Below are positions 30,412-39,339 of a stretch of DNA of 45,177 nt, in pieces (positions within the stretch are counted from its first letter, which is position 1; each line of letters begins with the position of its first letter). The notes beneath the pieces were generated by a model. The model was not told the origin of the DNA. It saw nothing but the letters and a program-made list of their open reading frames with translations, and did not search any database. Location: NCBI GenBank assembly GCA_910588045.1, contig CAJUPS010000019.1, positions 1-45,177 of the forward strand. Direction: 5' to 3'. The translations under genes and the position numbers were made by a program. The stretch is from an uncultured Oscillospiraceae bacterium (lineage in GTDB: Bacteria; Bacillota; Clostridia; Oscillospirales; Oscillospiraceae).

Positions 30412-31308
30412 GTGAGGCGGAAGAACAATATTCAGGCGTATACCTTTTTGTCTCCCTTCCTCGTTCTGGTCACGATACTATACATTTTTCCGGCGGTCCT
30501 GACGGTAATCATGGCCTTTACCGATTTGGACAAATCCTTTATCTGGAAGTTTGCCGGTCTCAAGAATTTTGAGCGCGTTTTCCGGGACCCCAATACCATG
30601 ACCATTCTGAAAAATACCGCGATCTACGTGGGCGTGTGCATTCTGAGCGTCCTGGTGATTGATCTGATGTTCGCCGTTCTGACTACGCACTTTATCAAGA
30701 CCGAGCGGACTTCGAGCTTTTTCAAGGGCGTGCTGATGATCCCCATGATCACCCCCGCGGTGGTCTACTCGGTGCTGTGGATCTGGCTTTTGGGTTCCAC
30801 CGCCAACGGCGCGCTGAATCAGCTCTATATGCTTGTCAGCGGCGCCAGCGCCCCTGTGAACTGGATTGCGAGGTATCCCATGCAGGTGGTCATCATTGCC
30901 AAGCTGGTAACCAGCATCGCCTATGGGACTACCATCTTTTCCAGCGCCATCAACTCCATTCCGGAGAATCAGTTTAAGGCCGCGCGGGTAGACGGCGCAA
31001 AGGAGTGGGAGGTCGTCCGGTCCATCATCCTGCCCAATCTGCGCTTCCACATCATGTTTATTGCCCTGTGGGAGACGCTCGGCCTGCTCACGGACTACAC
31101 GACGATTCTGCTGATCACGGATGGCGGTCCCGGCGTGTCCAGCGAGGTGTGGGCGCTCTCGGCGTATCACAAGGCGTTTATCAACGGCAAGTACGGCTAC
31201 GGGGCCGCCATCTCTCTGATCCTGATTGCCATGGTACTGATCCTGATGATTGCCATCAGCGGCATCAACGCCCGTATGGAAAGGAGGGAGCGAAATGATG
31301 CGGCATAA
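30412..31308 (+). CDS. ABC sugar-type permease, MalF/UgpA class
   Basis: A 298-residue permease with about six membrane helices. The cytoplasmic EAA loop appears as AARVDGAKEWEVVRSIILPNLR near residue 184, which docks the ATPase. The GTG start is set by AAAGGAGG at 30396-30403; the ATG 3 nt upstream is followed directly by a stop codon. The gene overlaps the next permease by 14 nt. Confidence 0.92.
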   Translation: MRRKNNIQAYTFLSPFLVLVTILYIFPAVLTVIMAFTDLDKSFIWKFAGLKNFERVFRDPNTMTILKNTAIYVGVCILSVLVIDLMFAVLTTHFIKTERTSSFFKGVLMIPMITPAVVYSVLWIWLLGSTANGALNQLYMLVSGASAPVNWIARYPMQVVIIAKLVTSIAYGTTIFSSAINSIPENQFKAARVDGAKEWEVVRSIILPNLRFHIMFIALWETLGLLTDYTTILLITDGGPGVSSEVWALSAYHKAFINGKYGYGAAISLILIAMVLILMIAISGINARMERRERNDAA

Positions 31309-32146
31309 AAACGAGACGCGCCCCTCCTATGAGATGCGGAAAGAGCATATTGCCGTCGCGGTCATGCTGCTGCTCTGCCTGCCCATCTTTTTGATTTACG
31401 TGTCCTTTTTCTCCCAGGCATTTTTCGTGGACGGCCACGTCTCCCTGCGAAACTTCCGCTTTCTCTACGAGACCATCGTGCTGGGGCAGTACACCGTGCC
31501 CGCCATGGGGCCCTCCTTTGCCAACACGGTGCTATTTACGGCCTGCGTCACCCTGGCGGAGGTGGTCGTCAGCCTCATGGCCGGTTACGCCCTGAGCCGC
31601 ATTCAGTTTACCGGCCGCTCCGTTCTGCAAAAAATACTCCTTCTGCTGCGGCTTTTCCCCGGCGTACTGCTCCTGATCAGCATCCTCTATATCTTGATGG
31701 GTATGCGGCTTCTGAATACGATGGCGGGCGTCGTTCTGGTAGCGATTGCCCTGCGGCTGCCGGGCTCTACTTTTGTGATCCGCAACTTTTTCAACGACAT
31801 CCCGCAGGACCTGGAAAATTCCGCCCTGGTAGACGGCTGCAACAGGCTTACCGCCTTTTTTCAGGTGATCATCCACCTGGTCAAACCGGGGATTGCCTCC
31901 ATCGGCATGTTTTCCTTTATGAGCGCCTGGTCCAATTATCTGCTTTTTAATACGCTGATCCTCACCGGCAAGGTGCCTGTCATGGCGACCTATCTCAGAA
32001 CCTTGAGCCTGAATGACCAGATGATCGCCGACTACGGGATCTTCTCCGCCATGGCGCTGGTATACATGCTCCCGGTACTCCTTTTCTTTATGATTTCTCA
32101 GAAATCCCTTATGAAAGGCGGCTTCTCAGGAGGTAAAGGCATATGA
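31295..32146 (+). CDS. ABC sugar-type permease, MalG/UgpE class
   Basis: A 283-residue permease, about six membrane helices, with the EAA-like loop LENSALVDGCNRLTAFFQVIIHLVKPG near residue 171. Two adjacent ATGs (31295 and 31298) share the ribosome site AAGGAGGG. The stop overlaps the ATPase start as ATGA. It forms the translocation channel with the preceding permease. Confidence 0.92.
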   Translation: MMRHKNETRPSYEMRKEHIAVAVMLLLCLPIFLIYVSFFSQAFFVDGHVSLRNFRFLYETIVLGQYTVPAMGPSFANTVLFTACVTLAEVVVSLMAGYALSRIQFTGRSVLQKILLLLRLFPGVLLLISILYILMGMRLLNTMAGVVLVAIALRLPGSTFVIRNFFNDIPQDLENSALVDGCNRLTAFFQVIIHLVKPGIASIGMFSFMSAWSNYLLFNTLILTGKVPVMATYLRTLSLNDQMIADYGIFSAMALVYMLPVLLFFMISQKSLMKGGFSGGKGI

Positions 32147-33255
32147 TTCGTATTGAAAAACTGCGCAAGCAGTACGATCCCAAGACGGTGGCCCTGGACA
32201 ATATGGACCTGGTATTTGAGGATTCCACGTTTGTGGCCCTGCTGGGTCCCTCCGGCTGCGGAAAGACCACGACGCTCAACTGCATTGCCGGTCTGCTGGA
32301 GCCAACCTCGGGAAAGATCTATTTCGGCGATAAGGACGTAACGAACCTCCAGCCCAAGGATCGGAACATCGGCATGGTATTCCAATCCTACGCGCTCTAT
32401 CCCCATCTGAAGGTGATCGACAACATCGCCTTCCCCCTCAAGCAGAAGGGCATGAGCAGGGCGGAGCGCTATGCCAAGGCCCGGAAGATTGCCGAGATGC
32501 TCCAGATCGAATCCCTGTTGGAGCGGAAGCCCTCCCAGCTCTCCGGCGGACAGCAGCAGCGCGTATCCATGGCCCGCGCGCTGGTCAAGGAGCCGGACGT
32601 ATTGCTCCTGGACGAGCCGATGAGCAACCTGGACGCCCGGCTGAAGATCGAGATCCGGGACGAGATCCGCCGGATCCAGCAGGAGACCGGCATCACGTCT
32701 ATCATCGTCACCCACGACCAGGAGGAGGCCATGGCGATCGCCGACAAGATAGCCATCCTTGACAACGGCCGCATCCAGCAGTACGATACGCCGGAACGGC
32801 TCTATCACTATCCGGCCAACCTGTTCGTGGCCAAGTTTATGGGCAACCCGCCGATGAACTTCGTGGACGCCAGGCTGGACGCCGCGGGCGCGCATGTCTG
32901 CGGCGACGGCTTTCAGCTGGCCCTGGAGGAGAAAGACAGGGCGGGCGGCAGAAAATTTGCCGGTAGGGATGTAAAGATCGGCGTGCGCAGTCACCTGATG
33001 GCCGTCGAGACCGAGGAGCGTCCGCAGTCTATGCGGATGAAGCTCCAGATCGTTGAGAATCTGGGCAAGGAGCTGCTGATCTCCGGCATGGTGGGGAACA
33101 GCTTCGTCAGGGTCACCCTTCCCGAGGACCACGATCAGTTCGTGACCTATAAGAGACTGGCCGCCGGCGGAAGTCCCTACGTATGGCTGCAAATCACCGG
33201 CATTTACAATATTTTTGAGGCGGAGAGCGGCGTCAATATTGGATTGGAGCAATAG
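32143..33255 (+). CDS. ABC importer ATPase, MsmK/UgpC class
   Basis: A 370-residue ATPase: Walker A GPSGCGKTT near residue 36, signature LSGGQQQRVSMARALV near residue 134, Walker B VLLLDEPMSNLDA, and H-loop VTHDQEEAM. The C-terminal MOBE/OB domain runs from about residue 240 and is where MalK/UgpC-type proteins are regulated. Having its own ATPase gene means this importer need not borrow a shared MsmK. GDPD begins 4 nt after the stop. Confidence 0.95.
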   Translation: MIRIEKLRKQYDPKTVALDNMDLVFEDSTFVALLGPSGCGKTTTLNCIAGLLEPTSGKIYFGDKDVTNLQPKDRNIGMVFQSYALYPHLKVIDNIAFPLKQKGMSRAERYAKARKIAEMLQIESLLERKPSQLSGGQQQRVSMARALVKEPDVLLLDEPMSNLDARLKIEIRDEIRRIQQETGITSIIVTHDQEEAMAIADKIAILDNGRIQQYDTPERLYHYPANLFVAKFMGNPPMNFVDARLDAAGAHVCGDGFQLALEEKDRAGGRKFAGRDVKIGVRSHLMAVETEERPQSMRMKLQIVENLGKELLISGMVGNSFVRVTLPEDHDQFVTYKRLAAGGSPYVWLQITGIYNIFEAESGVNIGLEQ

Positions 33256-33259
33256 GGGT

Positions 33260-34027
33260 ATGACATTTTGGGAAACCATCACCGCCGGAGCCGGGAAACG
33301 GCTCCTGATTGGCGGCCATAGAGGGCATTTATCGGAGGTCCGGGAGAACACCCTGCAAAACTTTGCCCAGATATTGGGGAGCGGCGTGGACTATATCGAA
33401 ATCGATGTCCAGCTGACCGCTGACGACCAGGCTGTGATCTACCACGATCTGGAGCTTGGAGAGCGTTCCCCGCTGTCCGGGCGGATCCGGGACTACCGCG
33501 TGGAGCAGCTGAAGGCCGCCTTTCCGCTGAACACCCTGGACGAGGCGCTGGGCTGGTGCAGAGAGCACGGCATGGGCGTCCTGCTGGAAATCAAGAGCCG
33601 GGAGCTGGAGATGCACAACACGATGCCCGTCCTGGCCCGGCGAATCGTGGAGGCGCTTCGGAAGTATGACTTTTTTGATATGTGCGTCGTTTTCAGCGCC
33701 GACCATGCTGTGCTGAAACGAATCACTACCCTGGAGCCCCGGGTCAGACTGGCCCTGATCGTCCCCCATGTTCCCCACGACCCGGTGGGGCTCATGAAGG
33801 ACATGGGAGCCGTCATCTACCTGTGCTTTTTAGAGAATCTCAGCGCCGAGCTGGTGGAAGAGCTTCACCGGGCGGGCTATCTGGTCGATGGCAGCGTGGT
33901 AAATACCAGGGAGCGTCTGGCCACCGCCCTGGAGCTCAACGTGGATATGATTGAAAGCGATTGTCCGGAAAAGATCCTGGAGCTCTGCCGCGAGTTGAGA
34001 GAGGGAGGCGTGGAACATCATGATTGA
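33260..34027 (+). CDS. Glycerophosphodiester phosphodiesterase family protein
   Basis: A 255-residue TIM-barrel GDPD. The catalytic motif GHRGHLSEVRENTLQNF near residue 34 gives the His and Glu/Asn set, then YIEIDVQLTADDQAVIYHD supplies the metal-binding Glu/Asp and second His, and LLEIKS follows. These enzymes split glycerophosphodiesters to glycerol-3-phosphate and an alcohol. There is no signal peptide, so it acts on imported substrate. Its gene is tightly spaced after the ATPase and overlaps the PHP gene by 8 nt. Confidence 0.88.
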   Translation: MTFWETITAGAGKRLLIGGHRGHLSEVRENTLQNFAQILGSGVDYIEIDVQLTADDQAVIYHDLELGERSPLSGRIRDYRVEQLKAAFPLNTLDEALGWCREHGMGVLLEIKSRELEMHNTMPVLARRIVEALRKYDFFDMCVVFSADHAVLKRITTLEPRVRLALIVPHVPHDPVGLMKDMGAVIYLCFLENLSAELVEELHRAGYLVDGSVVNTRERLATALELNVDMIESDCPEKILELCRELREGGVEHHD

Positions 34028-34736
34028 CGTAGTGGACCTCCACACCCACACCATAGCCAGCGGACACGCCTATAACACCATCTACGAAATGGCCCGTTCA
34101 GCCAGTGGGAAGGGCGCGCAGCTTTTTGGCATCACCGATCACGCTCCCGCTATGGAGGGAGCGGCCAGCCGACACTATTTCCGCTCCAGCCGACGCATAC
34201 CGCGGGAATTGTTTGGGATCCGCCTCCTGTTTGGCTGTGAGCTGAACATTATTGATCTGGATGGCCATGTGGACCTGGAACCGGAGTTTGCCGCACCGCT
34301 GGACTTTGCGGTAGCCAGTATGCACGATGTGTGCCTCACTCCGGGCACGCAGGCGGAAAACACACGGGCATATCTGAAGGTCATGAATCATCCCAAAGTA
34401 AATATCATCGGACATCCCGACGATGGCCTCTACCCGGTAGATTTTGACGCGCTGGCGCGATCCGCAGCGGAACACGGCGTGCTGCTGGAGCTGAACGAAG
34501 CCTCCGTCTGTCCGGGCAGCTACCGAAAAAACGCCCGGTGCAACGCCATAAAGATGCTGGAGTGCTGTGCAAAATATGGCGCCAAAATTATTGTCAGCAG
34601 CGATGCGCATATAGAATGTGACGTTCTGCGTCACACGAACGCCCTGGCGCTGCTGCAAGAGATCGGTTTTCCTGAGGAATTGGTCGTAAATCGCTCCGCA
34701 GAAGTGACCCTGGCCGTCTTGCGGGAAAAGAAATAA
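34020..34736 (+). CDS. PHP-domain phosphoesterase (YcdX/HisK-like)
   Basis: A 238-residue PHP protein. The metal ligands are visible as DLHTHTIASGHA near residue 6, ITDHAPAME near residue 38, MHDVC near residue 101, IIGHPDDG near residue 126, and SSDAH near residue 194. The family hydrolyses small phosphoesters, using a trinuclear metal site. Position at the end of the importer operon suggests it dephosphorylates the GDPD product, for instance a sugar phosphate or polyol phosphate. The exact substrate is unknown. Confidence 0.85.
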   Translation: MIDVVDLHTHTIASGHAYNTIYEMARSASGKGAQLFGITDHAPAMEGAASRHYFRSSRRIPRELFGIRLLFGCELNIIDLDGHVDLEPEFAAPLDFAVASMHDVCLTPGTQAENTRAYLKVMNHPKVNIIGHPDDGLYPVDFDALARSAAEHGVLLELNEASVCPGSYRKNARCNAIKMLECCAKYGAKIIVSSDAHIECDVLRHTNALALLQEIGFPEELVVNRSAEVTLAVLREKK

Positions 34737-34740
34737 GAGA

Positions 34741-34775
34741 GGACCGGCCATTGGGCTTTGCCCAATGGCCGGTCC
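34741..34775. terminator. Terminator between convergent operons
   Basis: A perfect 15-bp stem (GGACCGGCCATTGGG arm) with a 5-nt loop, then CTTTT a few bases later. It separates the ABC operon from the convergent GPH symporter operon. Confidence 0.85.
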
Positions 34776-34831
34776 AACAGCTTTTGAACACATCCTCTCG
34801 TGCTATGCCCGCCAGGGACGGCAGGGGATCA

Positions 34832-36196
34832 TCAGAGCGTCAGCTTTTCACGGCGGGCCTCCAGCTCCGCACGCATCTCGTCGGCGCAGGAGTCCAGCTT
34901 CCAGAAAATATTTGTGACTGCCAGCAGGACGCACAGAATGACGGGAATCCACATATAGCAGAACTGGATGCTCTGCTGCGCTGCGAGGCCCTGGGTGCTG
35001 GCCGCGCCGTCATAGCCGTTCATGCCCAGGTAGAGACCGATGATCCAGCTGGCCAGTCCCATGCTGGCCTTGACGAACAGGCCCTGGAAAGCGGCGATGG
35101 TGCCGGAGATGCTGCGGTTTTTCTTCCACTCGGAGTAGTCGATGGCATCGGGCTGCATGGCGAAGACGGTTCCAAATATGCCATAGATTCCCAGGCCCGT
35201 GATGACCAGGCCGGAGAGCTGGAAGGCGACGGAGGTCTGGTTGATGAGGATCAGGACATTGCCCGCCAGATAAATGGCGATGGACAGGAACAGGATGTTG
35301 CGCTTGCCGAATTTCTCCTCCAGCTTGGGCAGGCACAGCAGCATAGGCAGACCGGACAGGATACCCAGGAAGCCCACCAGTGTGGCCAGGTCCTCCCGCT
35401 GGAGATTGTACTTGAAGAAGTAGATGACGGTGGTGGAGCGCACCACATACAGGGCGAAGTAGAGGAAGTTAAAAATCATCACCAGCCATGCCTGTCCGGT
35501 CATGGCTTTGATATTATCCTTGAGGGCGCTGGTTTCATTCTGCACCGACGGGGGAACGACCTCCTCCGTACTGGCAAAGGTGAGGAAGAAAATCAGCATG
35601 GCGGCCACGCCGTAGACGCTCATAACGATGATCCATGCCATGGGGCTCTTGAACGGGTCGGCGATGCCGGGGTCCACGATGCCGCTCACAAACTTCACGA
35701 AGGGCGTGGTGATGGACATGACAATGGCGGTGCCCAGCAGGGCGCAGACCATACGGGTGGTCACCAGGATGTTCCGCTCGTTGGGGTCGGAGGACAGCCG
35801 GGGAACGATGGTGTTCAGAGGGATGTTGACCACCGTATAGGCGGTACACAGCAGGCAGTAGGTCACATAAGCCCAAATCAGCTTGCCGCTCTCGCTCAGA
35901 TCTGGTACAATAAAGGTCAGCACGGTGAATACCGCGAAGGGAATTGCGCCGATGGCGAAGTAGGGCCGTCCCTGCCCCCATTTGGTGTGGGTCTTGTCTA
36001 CGATCACGCCCATGATGGTGTCGGTGATGGCGTCGATCAGCTTGGTCACCAGCATCATGGTTCCAGCCGCCGCCGCGGCGATTCCGAAGACATCGGTGTA
36101 GAAAATCAGCAGGTAAGAGGACATGGTGCTGAATACCAGATTACAGCCCAGGTCGCCGATCCCATACCCGATTCGCTTTCCCCATTTACTTTTCAT
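34832..36196 (-). CDS. GPH-family (MelB-like) cation:glycoside symporter
   Basis: A 454-residue carrier with 12 membrane helices. The start, KRIGYGIGDLGCNLVFSTMSSYLLIFYTDVFGI, and the loop DKTHTKWGQGRPYF near residue 67 are typical of the glycoside-pentoside-hexuronide family, which moves sugars with Na+ or H+. The gene lies 47 nt after the SDR gene in the same direction. The two probably import and oxidise one sugar, polyol or glycoside under ROK control. Confidence 0.92.
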   Translation of the reverse strand: MKSKWGKRIGYGIGDLGCNLVFSTMSSYLLIFYTDVFGIAAAAAGTMMLVTKLIDAITDTIMGVIVDKTHTKWGQGRPYFAIGAIPFAVFTVLTFIVPDLSESGKLIWAYVTYCLLCTAYTVVNIPLNTIVPRLSSDPNERNILVTTRMVCALLGTAIVMSITTPFVKFVSGIVDPGIADPFKSPMAWIIVMSVYGVAAMLIFFLTFASTEEVVPPSVQNETSALKDNIKAMTGQAWLVMIFNFLYFALYVVRSTTVIYFFKYNLQREDLATLVGFLGILSGLPMLLCLPKLEEKFGKRNILFLSIAIYLAGNVLILINQTSVAFQLSGLVITGLGIYGIFGTVFAMQPDAIDYSEWKKNRSISGTIAAFQGLFVKASMGLASWIIGLYLGMNGYDGAASTQGLAAQQSIQFCYMWIPVILCVLLAVTNIFWKLDSCADEMRAELEARREKLTL

Positions 36197-36243
36197 ATCG
36201 TTTTCCTCTCATCTCACTATAACAAGACGCGCAGCGTCCTCAT

Positions 36244-37020
36244 TTAGAAACAGGTGAACGCGCCGTCCAGCCCGAAGTCGGCGCCGGTGGTGAAGCTGCT
36301 GGTATCCCCCGCCAGATAGACGCAGATGGACTCCAGCTCCTCCGGCTTGCCCAGGCGGCCCATGGGCGCCATGGCGTTCCACTGGGCAATCAGAGGCTTC
36401 AGGGTCTCGGAGGACAGGGTCAGGTCGGTGCCGATATAGCCGGGGCTGATACTGTTGACCCGGACGCCCCGCTTGGCCCACTCCACGGCCAGGGATTTTG
36501 TCAGCTGGATGACACCGGCCTTGGAGGCGTTGTAAGCGCACTGGGGCTGGGGGACGTTGACGATGTGGGCGGACATGGAGGCGGTGTTGATGATGGAGCC
36601 GCCGCCGTGCGCCAGCATATACTTGCCGGCGATCGTGTCGGTCAAAAAGACGCTGTTCAGGTTCACATCAAGGTTTTTCTTCCACTGGGCGTAGGTCATC
36701 TCGTCCGCCGGGGCGTTGATGCAGATGCCCGCGTTGGCGTGGCAGAAGTCCAGCCCGCCCAGCTGCTGGATGACCTCGTCCACCATGGCCTGCACCTGGG
36801 CCTCGTCGGTCACGTCGCACTTCAGGGCAATGACCTTGCGGCCGGTGGCCCGGGCGATCTCCTGTGCGGTAGCCTGCGCGGTCTCCAGATCCATGTCCAC
36901 GATGGCCACGTCCGCGCCCGCCTCAGCGAAAGCGGTGGCGGTGCATTTGCCGATGCCCCGGGCAGCGCCGGTAACAAAGCCCTTCTTGCTGTCCAACCTC
37001 ATTTTCTCAATGATCCCCAT
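36244..37020 (-). CDS. SDR-family oxidoreductase, probable polyol/sugar dehydrogenase
   Basis: A 258-residue short-chain dehydrogenase. The NAD(P) loop is TGAARGIGKCTA near residue 17, NAGI is near residue 95, and the catalytic Ser, Tyr and Lys are in INTASMSAHIVNVPQPQCAYNASKAG (YxxxK near residue 160). The SAHIVNVPQPQ wording resembles sorbose/mannitol dehydrogenase-type SDRs. The ATG at 37020 follows GGAGGA; a longer reading would cross the promoter and operator. Co-transcribed with the GPH symporter. Confidence 0.9.
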   Translation of the reverse strand: MGIIEKMRLDSKKGFVTGAARGIGKCTATAFAEAGADVAIVDMDLETAQATAQEIARATGRKVIALKCDVTDEAQVQAMVDEVIQQLGGLDFCHANAGICINAPADEMTYAQWKKNLDVNLNSVFLTDTIAGKYMLAHGGGSIINTASMSAHIVNVPQPQCAYNASKAGVIQLTKSLAVEWAKRGVRVNSISPGYIGTDLTLSSETLKPLIAQWNAMAPMGRLGKPEELESICVYLAGDTSSFTTGADFGLDGAFTCF

Positions 37021-37046
37021 GGTGTGTTCCTCCGAATAATCAAATT

Positions 37047-37073
37047 CATTATATAAAATGATTTTATATAATG
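37047..37073. promoter_or_regulatory. Operator for the SDR-GPH operon
   Basis: CATTATATAAAA and its exact inverse around TGA. It lies immediately downstream of the predicted SDR transcription start, where a bound repressor would block it. Its left half, read as TCATTATATAAAATGA, matches the palindrome before the ROK gene. Confidence 0.75.
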
Positions 37074-37080
37074 TACTTAT

Positions 37081-37109
37081 ATAATAGCAAGTGGATACCG
37101 ATTTTTCAA
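37081..37109 (-). promoter_or_regulatory. Promoter of the SDR-GPH operon
   Basis: Minus-strand TTGAAA (37104-37109), 17-nt spacer, TATTAT (37081-37086). Confidence 0.7.
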
Positions 37110-37196
37110 TCCGCAGAACCGCCAAATAAATGGGCGCGTTTTTGTGGAGACCGCACAATTTTTGGCGGGCTATTGTTATATTTCACAAGTTGGGGG

Positions 37197-37240
37197 TTGC
37201 TTTTTTTAGGCAAATAAGCTAGACTCATTTTGCAAAATGA
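37197..37240 (+). promoter_or_regulatory. Promoter and palindromic operator of the ROK gene
   Basis: TTGCTT, 17-nt spacer, TAGACT (37220-37225), directly followed by the perfect palindrome TCATTTTGCAAAATGA (37225-37240). The AT-rich arms around a TTGCAA centre resemble known ROK (Mlc/NagC-type) operators. Confidence 0.65.
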
Positions 37241-37263
37241 ATTACCAGAAAGGCGGACCCGAT

Positions 37264-38385
37264 ATGGAAAAGCTCTCCATGAACGATATACGCAAAAAGA
37301 ATTACTCCGACGTCTACCGCCTGATCTATCAGGAACAGCGCATCTCGAAATCCAGAATTGCGTCCGCCTTAGAGATGAGCCTGCCTACGGTCACACAGCA
37401 CCTGTCCTCCATGGAGGCGGAGGGACTAATAGAAAAACAAGGCCAGCTGGCCTCCGGCATTGGCCGCAAGGCGACGGCCTACCGGATCAGACCGGCAGCG
37501 CGGGCCGCCGTGGGGGTAGAGGTGCTTCCCCAGCGGGCGTCCGCCGTGGTCATTGACCTGTATGGGACCGTGATCGCAAAAAAAGAGCGCCCCCTGGCCT
37601 TTTCTCAGGAGGGCGCGTATTTCAAGAGCCTTGCCGGGCTGATTCGGGAGGCACTGAGTGACGCCGGTATTCCTGACGGGGCGATTCTGGGCGCGGGCAT
37701 CGGGATGCAGGGCCTTGTGACCGAGAACGGGCGGGAGATGCTCTACGGCAAAATATTGGACTGCACCGGTCTGACCGTAGAGCCGCTGGAGGAACAACTG
37801 CCGTTCCCGATCCGCTTCGTCCATGACGCCGAGTGCGCCGCCGAGTTGGAGCGGTGGCGCCATCCGGAATTGACAGATGCCGTCTATCTCTCCCTGGGAG
37901 AGCATCTGGGGGGCGCAATGATTTCCGATGGGAAAATTCAGCGGGGACGCACCGGACGTACCGGCACCTTTGAACATATGACCTTAGTGGAGGGGGGACG
38001 GCTGTGCTACTGCGGGAAATATGGCTGCGTGGAGTGCTATTGTTCCGCAGACGCGCTTTTGCAGAGCGGGGAGACACTAACGGAATTTTTCTCCTTACTG
38101 CGCAAAGGAGATGAGCAGAAGCTTGAGCGGTGGGCGGAGTATTTGTCCTGGCTTGCAATGGCGCTGAACAATATTCACATGGTTATGGACAGCGTGATTG
38201 TACTGGGCGGGCACGTTGCGCCCTATTTGATGCAGGACGACCTTGACAGGCTGTTTGGGGTGATCCAGGAGCGGACCGCCTTTCCGGAGAGCAGAAACTT
38301 CCTGCGCTTGGGGGTACAGGAGGATGATATTATTGCGACCGGAGCGGCGATTCCCTTTGTCTGCTCGTTCCTCGGGGCGGTCTGA
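37264..38385 (+). CDS. ROK-family transcriptional regulator
   Basis: A 373-residue ROK repressor. The N-terminal winged helix (SKSRIASALEMSLPTVTQHLSSMEAEGLIE) is followed by an ASKHA sugar-kinase-like domain. The zinc-binding segment FEHMTLVEGGRLCYCGKYGCVECYCS near residue 238 is intact (CxCGxxGCxE). The ATG at 37264 is preferred to one at 37237, which lies inside the operator palindrome. It is divergent from the SDR-GPH operon and shares a 16-bp motif with its operator, so it probably represses both units until a sugar or its derivative binds. Confidence 0.92.
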   Translation: MEKLSMNDIRKKNYSDVYRLIYQEQRISKSRIASALEMSLPTVTQHLSSMEAEGLIEKQGQLASGIGRKATAYRIRPAARAAVGVEVLPQRASAVVIDLYGTVIAKKERPLAFSQEGAYFKSLAGLIREALSDAGIPDGAILGAGIGMQGLVTENGREMLYGKILDCTGLTVEPLEEQLPFPIRFVHDAECAAELERWRHPELTDAVYLSLGEHLGGAMISDGKIQRGRTGRTGTFEHMTLVEGGRLCYCGKYGCVECYCSADALLQSGETLTEFFSLLRKGDEQKLERWAEYLSWLAMALNNIHMVMDSVIVLGGHVAPYLMQDDLDRLFGVIQERTAFPESRNFLRLGVQEDDIIATGAAIPFVCSFLGAV

Positions 38386-38443
38386 TGATTCATTGAAACT
38401 GCTATTAAATGATGAAAAGTTTATAAACCGACAAAACCGCGTC

Positions 38444-38472
38444 TTGACAAGATGGTGTGCGCCCTTTATTAT
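38444..38472 (+). promoter_or_regulatory. Promoter of the RNA methyltransferase gene
   Basis: TTGACA, 17-nt spacer, TATTAT. Strong match, 37 nt from the start codon. Confidence 0.8.
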
Positions 38473-38508
38473 AAGGTAGAATCTTCAAAACAACCGGAGG
38501 CCGCGCTT

Positions 38509-39339
38509 ATGGCAGAACGGATTACCAGCCGTGCCAATCCCCTTATGGTCCATATCCGCAAGCTGACCTCCTCCCGCGCCTACCGGTATGAGACCGGGGA
38601 GTACCTGGGGGACGGCGTGAAGCTGCTGGAGGAGGCCGTCCGATGGGGCGTAGCGCTGACTGCGGTAGTGCATACGCCCGGGACGGCGCTGCCGCCGCTC
38701 TCCGAGCGCGTGCGGGTGGTGGAGACGCCGCCGGACGTCATGCGCTCCATCAGCCCCATGGAGGCCCCCCAGGGGGTCCTGTTCCTGGCGCAGATCCCGG
38801 CGCTGAAGCCTCCGCAGGCGCTGCCGCAGGGGCGGTATCTGGCCCTGGAGGGGGTACAGGACCCGGGAAACGTGGGGACGATCCTCCGCACGGCCGATGC
38901 CTTTGAGGCGGACGGTCTGCTCCTCCTGCCTGGGTGCGCGGATCTCTATAACCACAAGACGGTGCGCAGCTCCATGGGGGCCATATTCCGATTGCCGGTG
39001 TGGAGCTGTACGCTGGAGGGACTGCGGACGCTGGCGGAGGCGTCGGGCCTGCCCCTGCTGGGGGCCGCGCTGCGGACGGATACGGTGGATGTCAGAGAGG
39101 CCGACCTGTGCCGGGGGATCATCCTCCTGGGCAGCGAGGGGCGAGGACTGAGCGGCGTTGCGCTGGACGCCTGCGGACAGACGGTCCGCATCCCGATGGC
39201 GGAGCGGTGCGAGTCGCTCAACGTAGCGGCGGCCGCCGCCGCGCTGCTCTGGGAGGGCTACCGGCGCGAGGCGAAGATAGAAGCAAAAATGCCGTCCCTC
39301 CGGGGCGGCATGGAAGGGGGATCCCATGGCACAGGTTAA
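38509..39339 (+). CDS. SpoU/TrmH-family RNA methyltransferase
   Basis: A 276-residue SPOUT enzyme that uses SAM to 2'-O-methylate rRNA or tRNA. The N-terminal substrate-binding domain contains ITSRANPLMVHIRKLTSSRAYR, as in 23S rRNA methyltransferases of the RlmB type. The knot shows LEGVQDPGNVGTILRTADAF near residue 118, ILLGSEGRGLS near residue 204 and IPMAERCESLNVAAAAAALLWE near residue 228. ATG at 38509 follows GGAGG. It overlaps dprA by 14 nt, so they form an operon. Confidence 0.9.
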   Translation: MAERITSRANPLMVHIRKLTSSRAYRYETGEYLGDGVKLLEEAVRWGVALTAVVHTPGTALPPLSERVRVVETPPDVMRSISPMEAPQGVLFLAQIPALKPPQALPQGRYLALEGVQDPGNVGTILRTADAFEADGLLLLPGCADLYNHKTVRSSMGAIFRLPVWSCTLEGLRTLAEASGLPLLGAALRTDTVDVREADLCRGIILLGSEGRGLSGVALDACGQTVRIPMAERCESLNVAAAAAALLWEGYRREAKIEAKMPSLRGGMEGGSHGTG

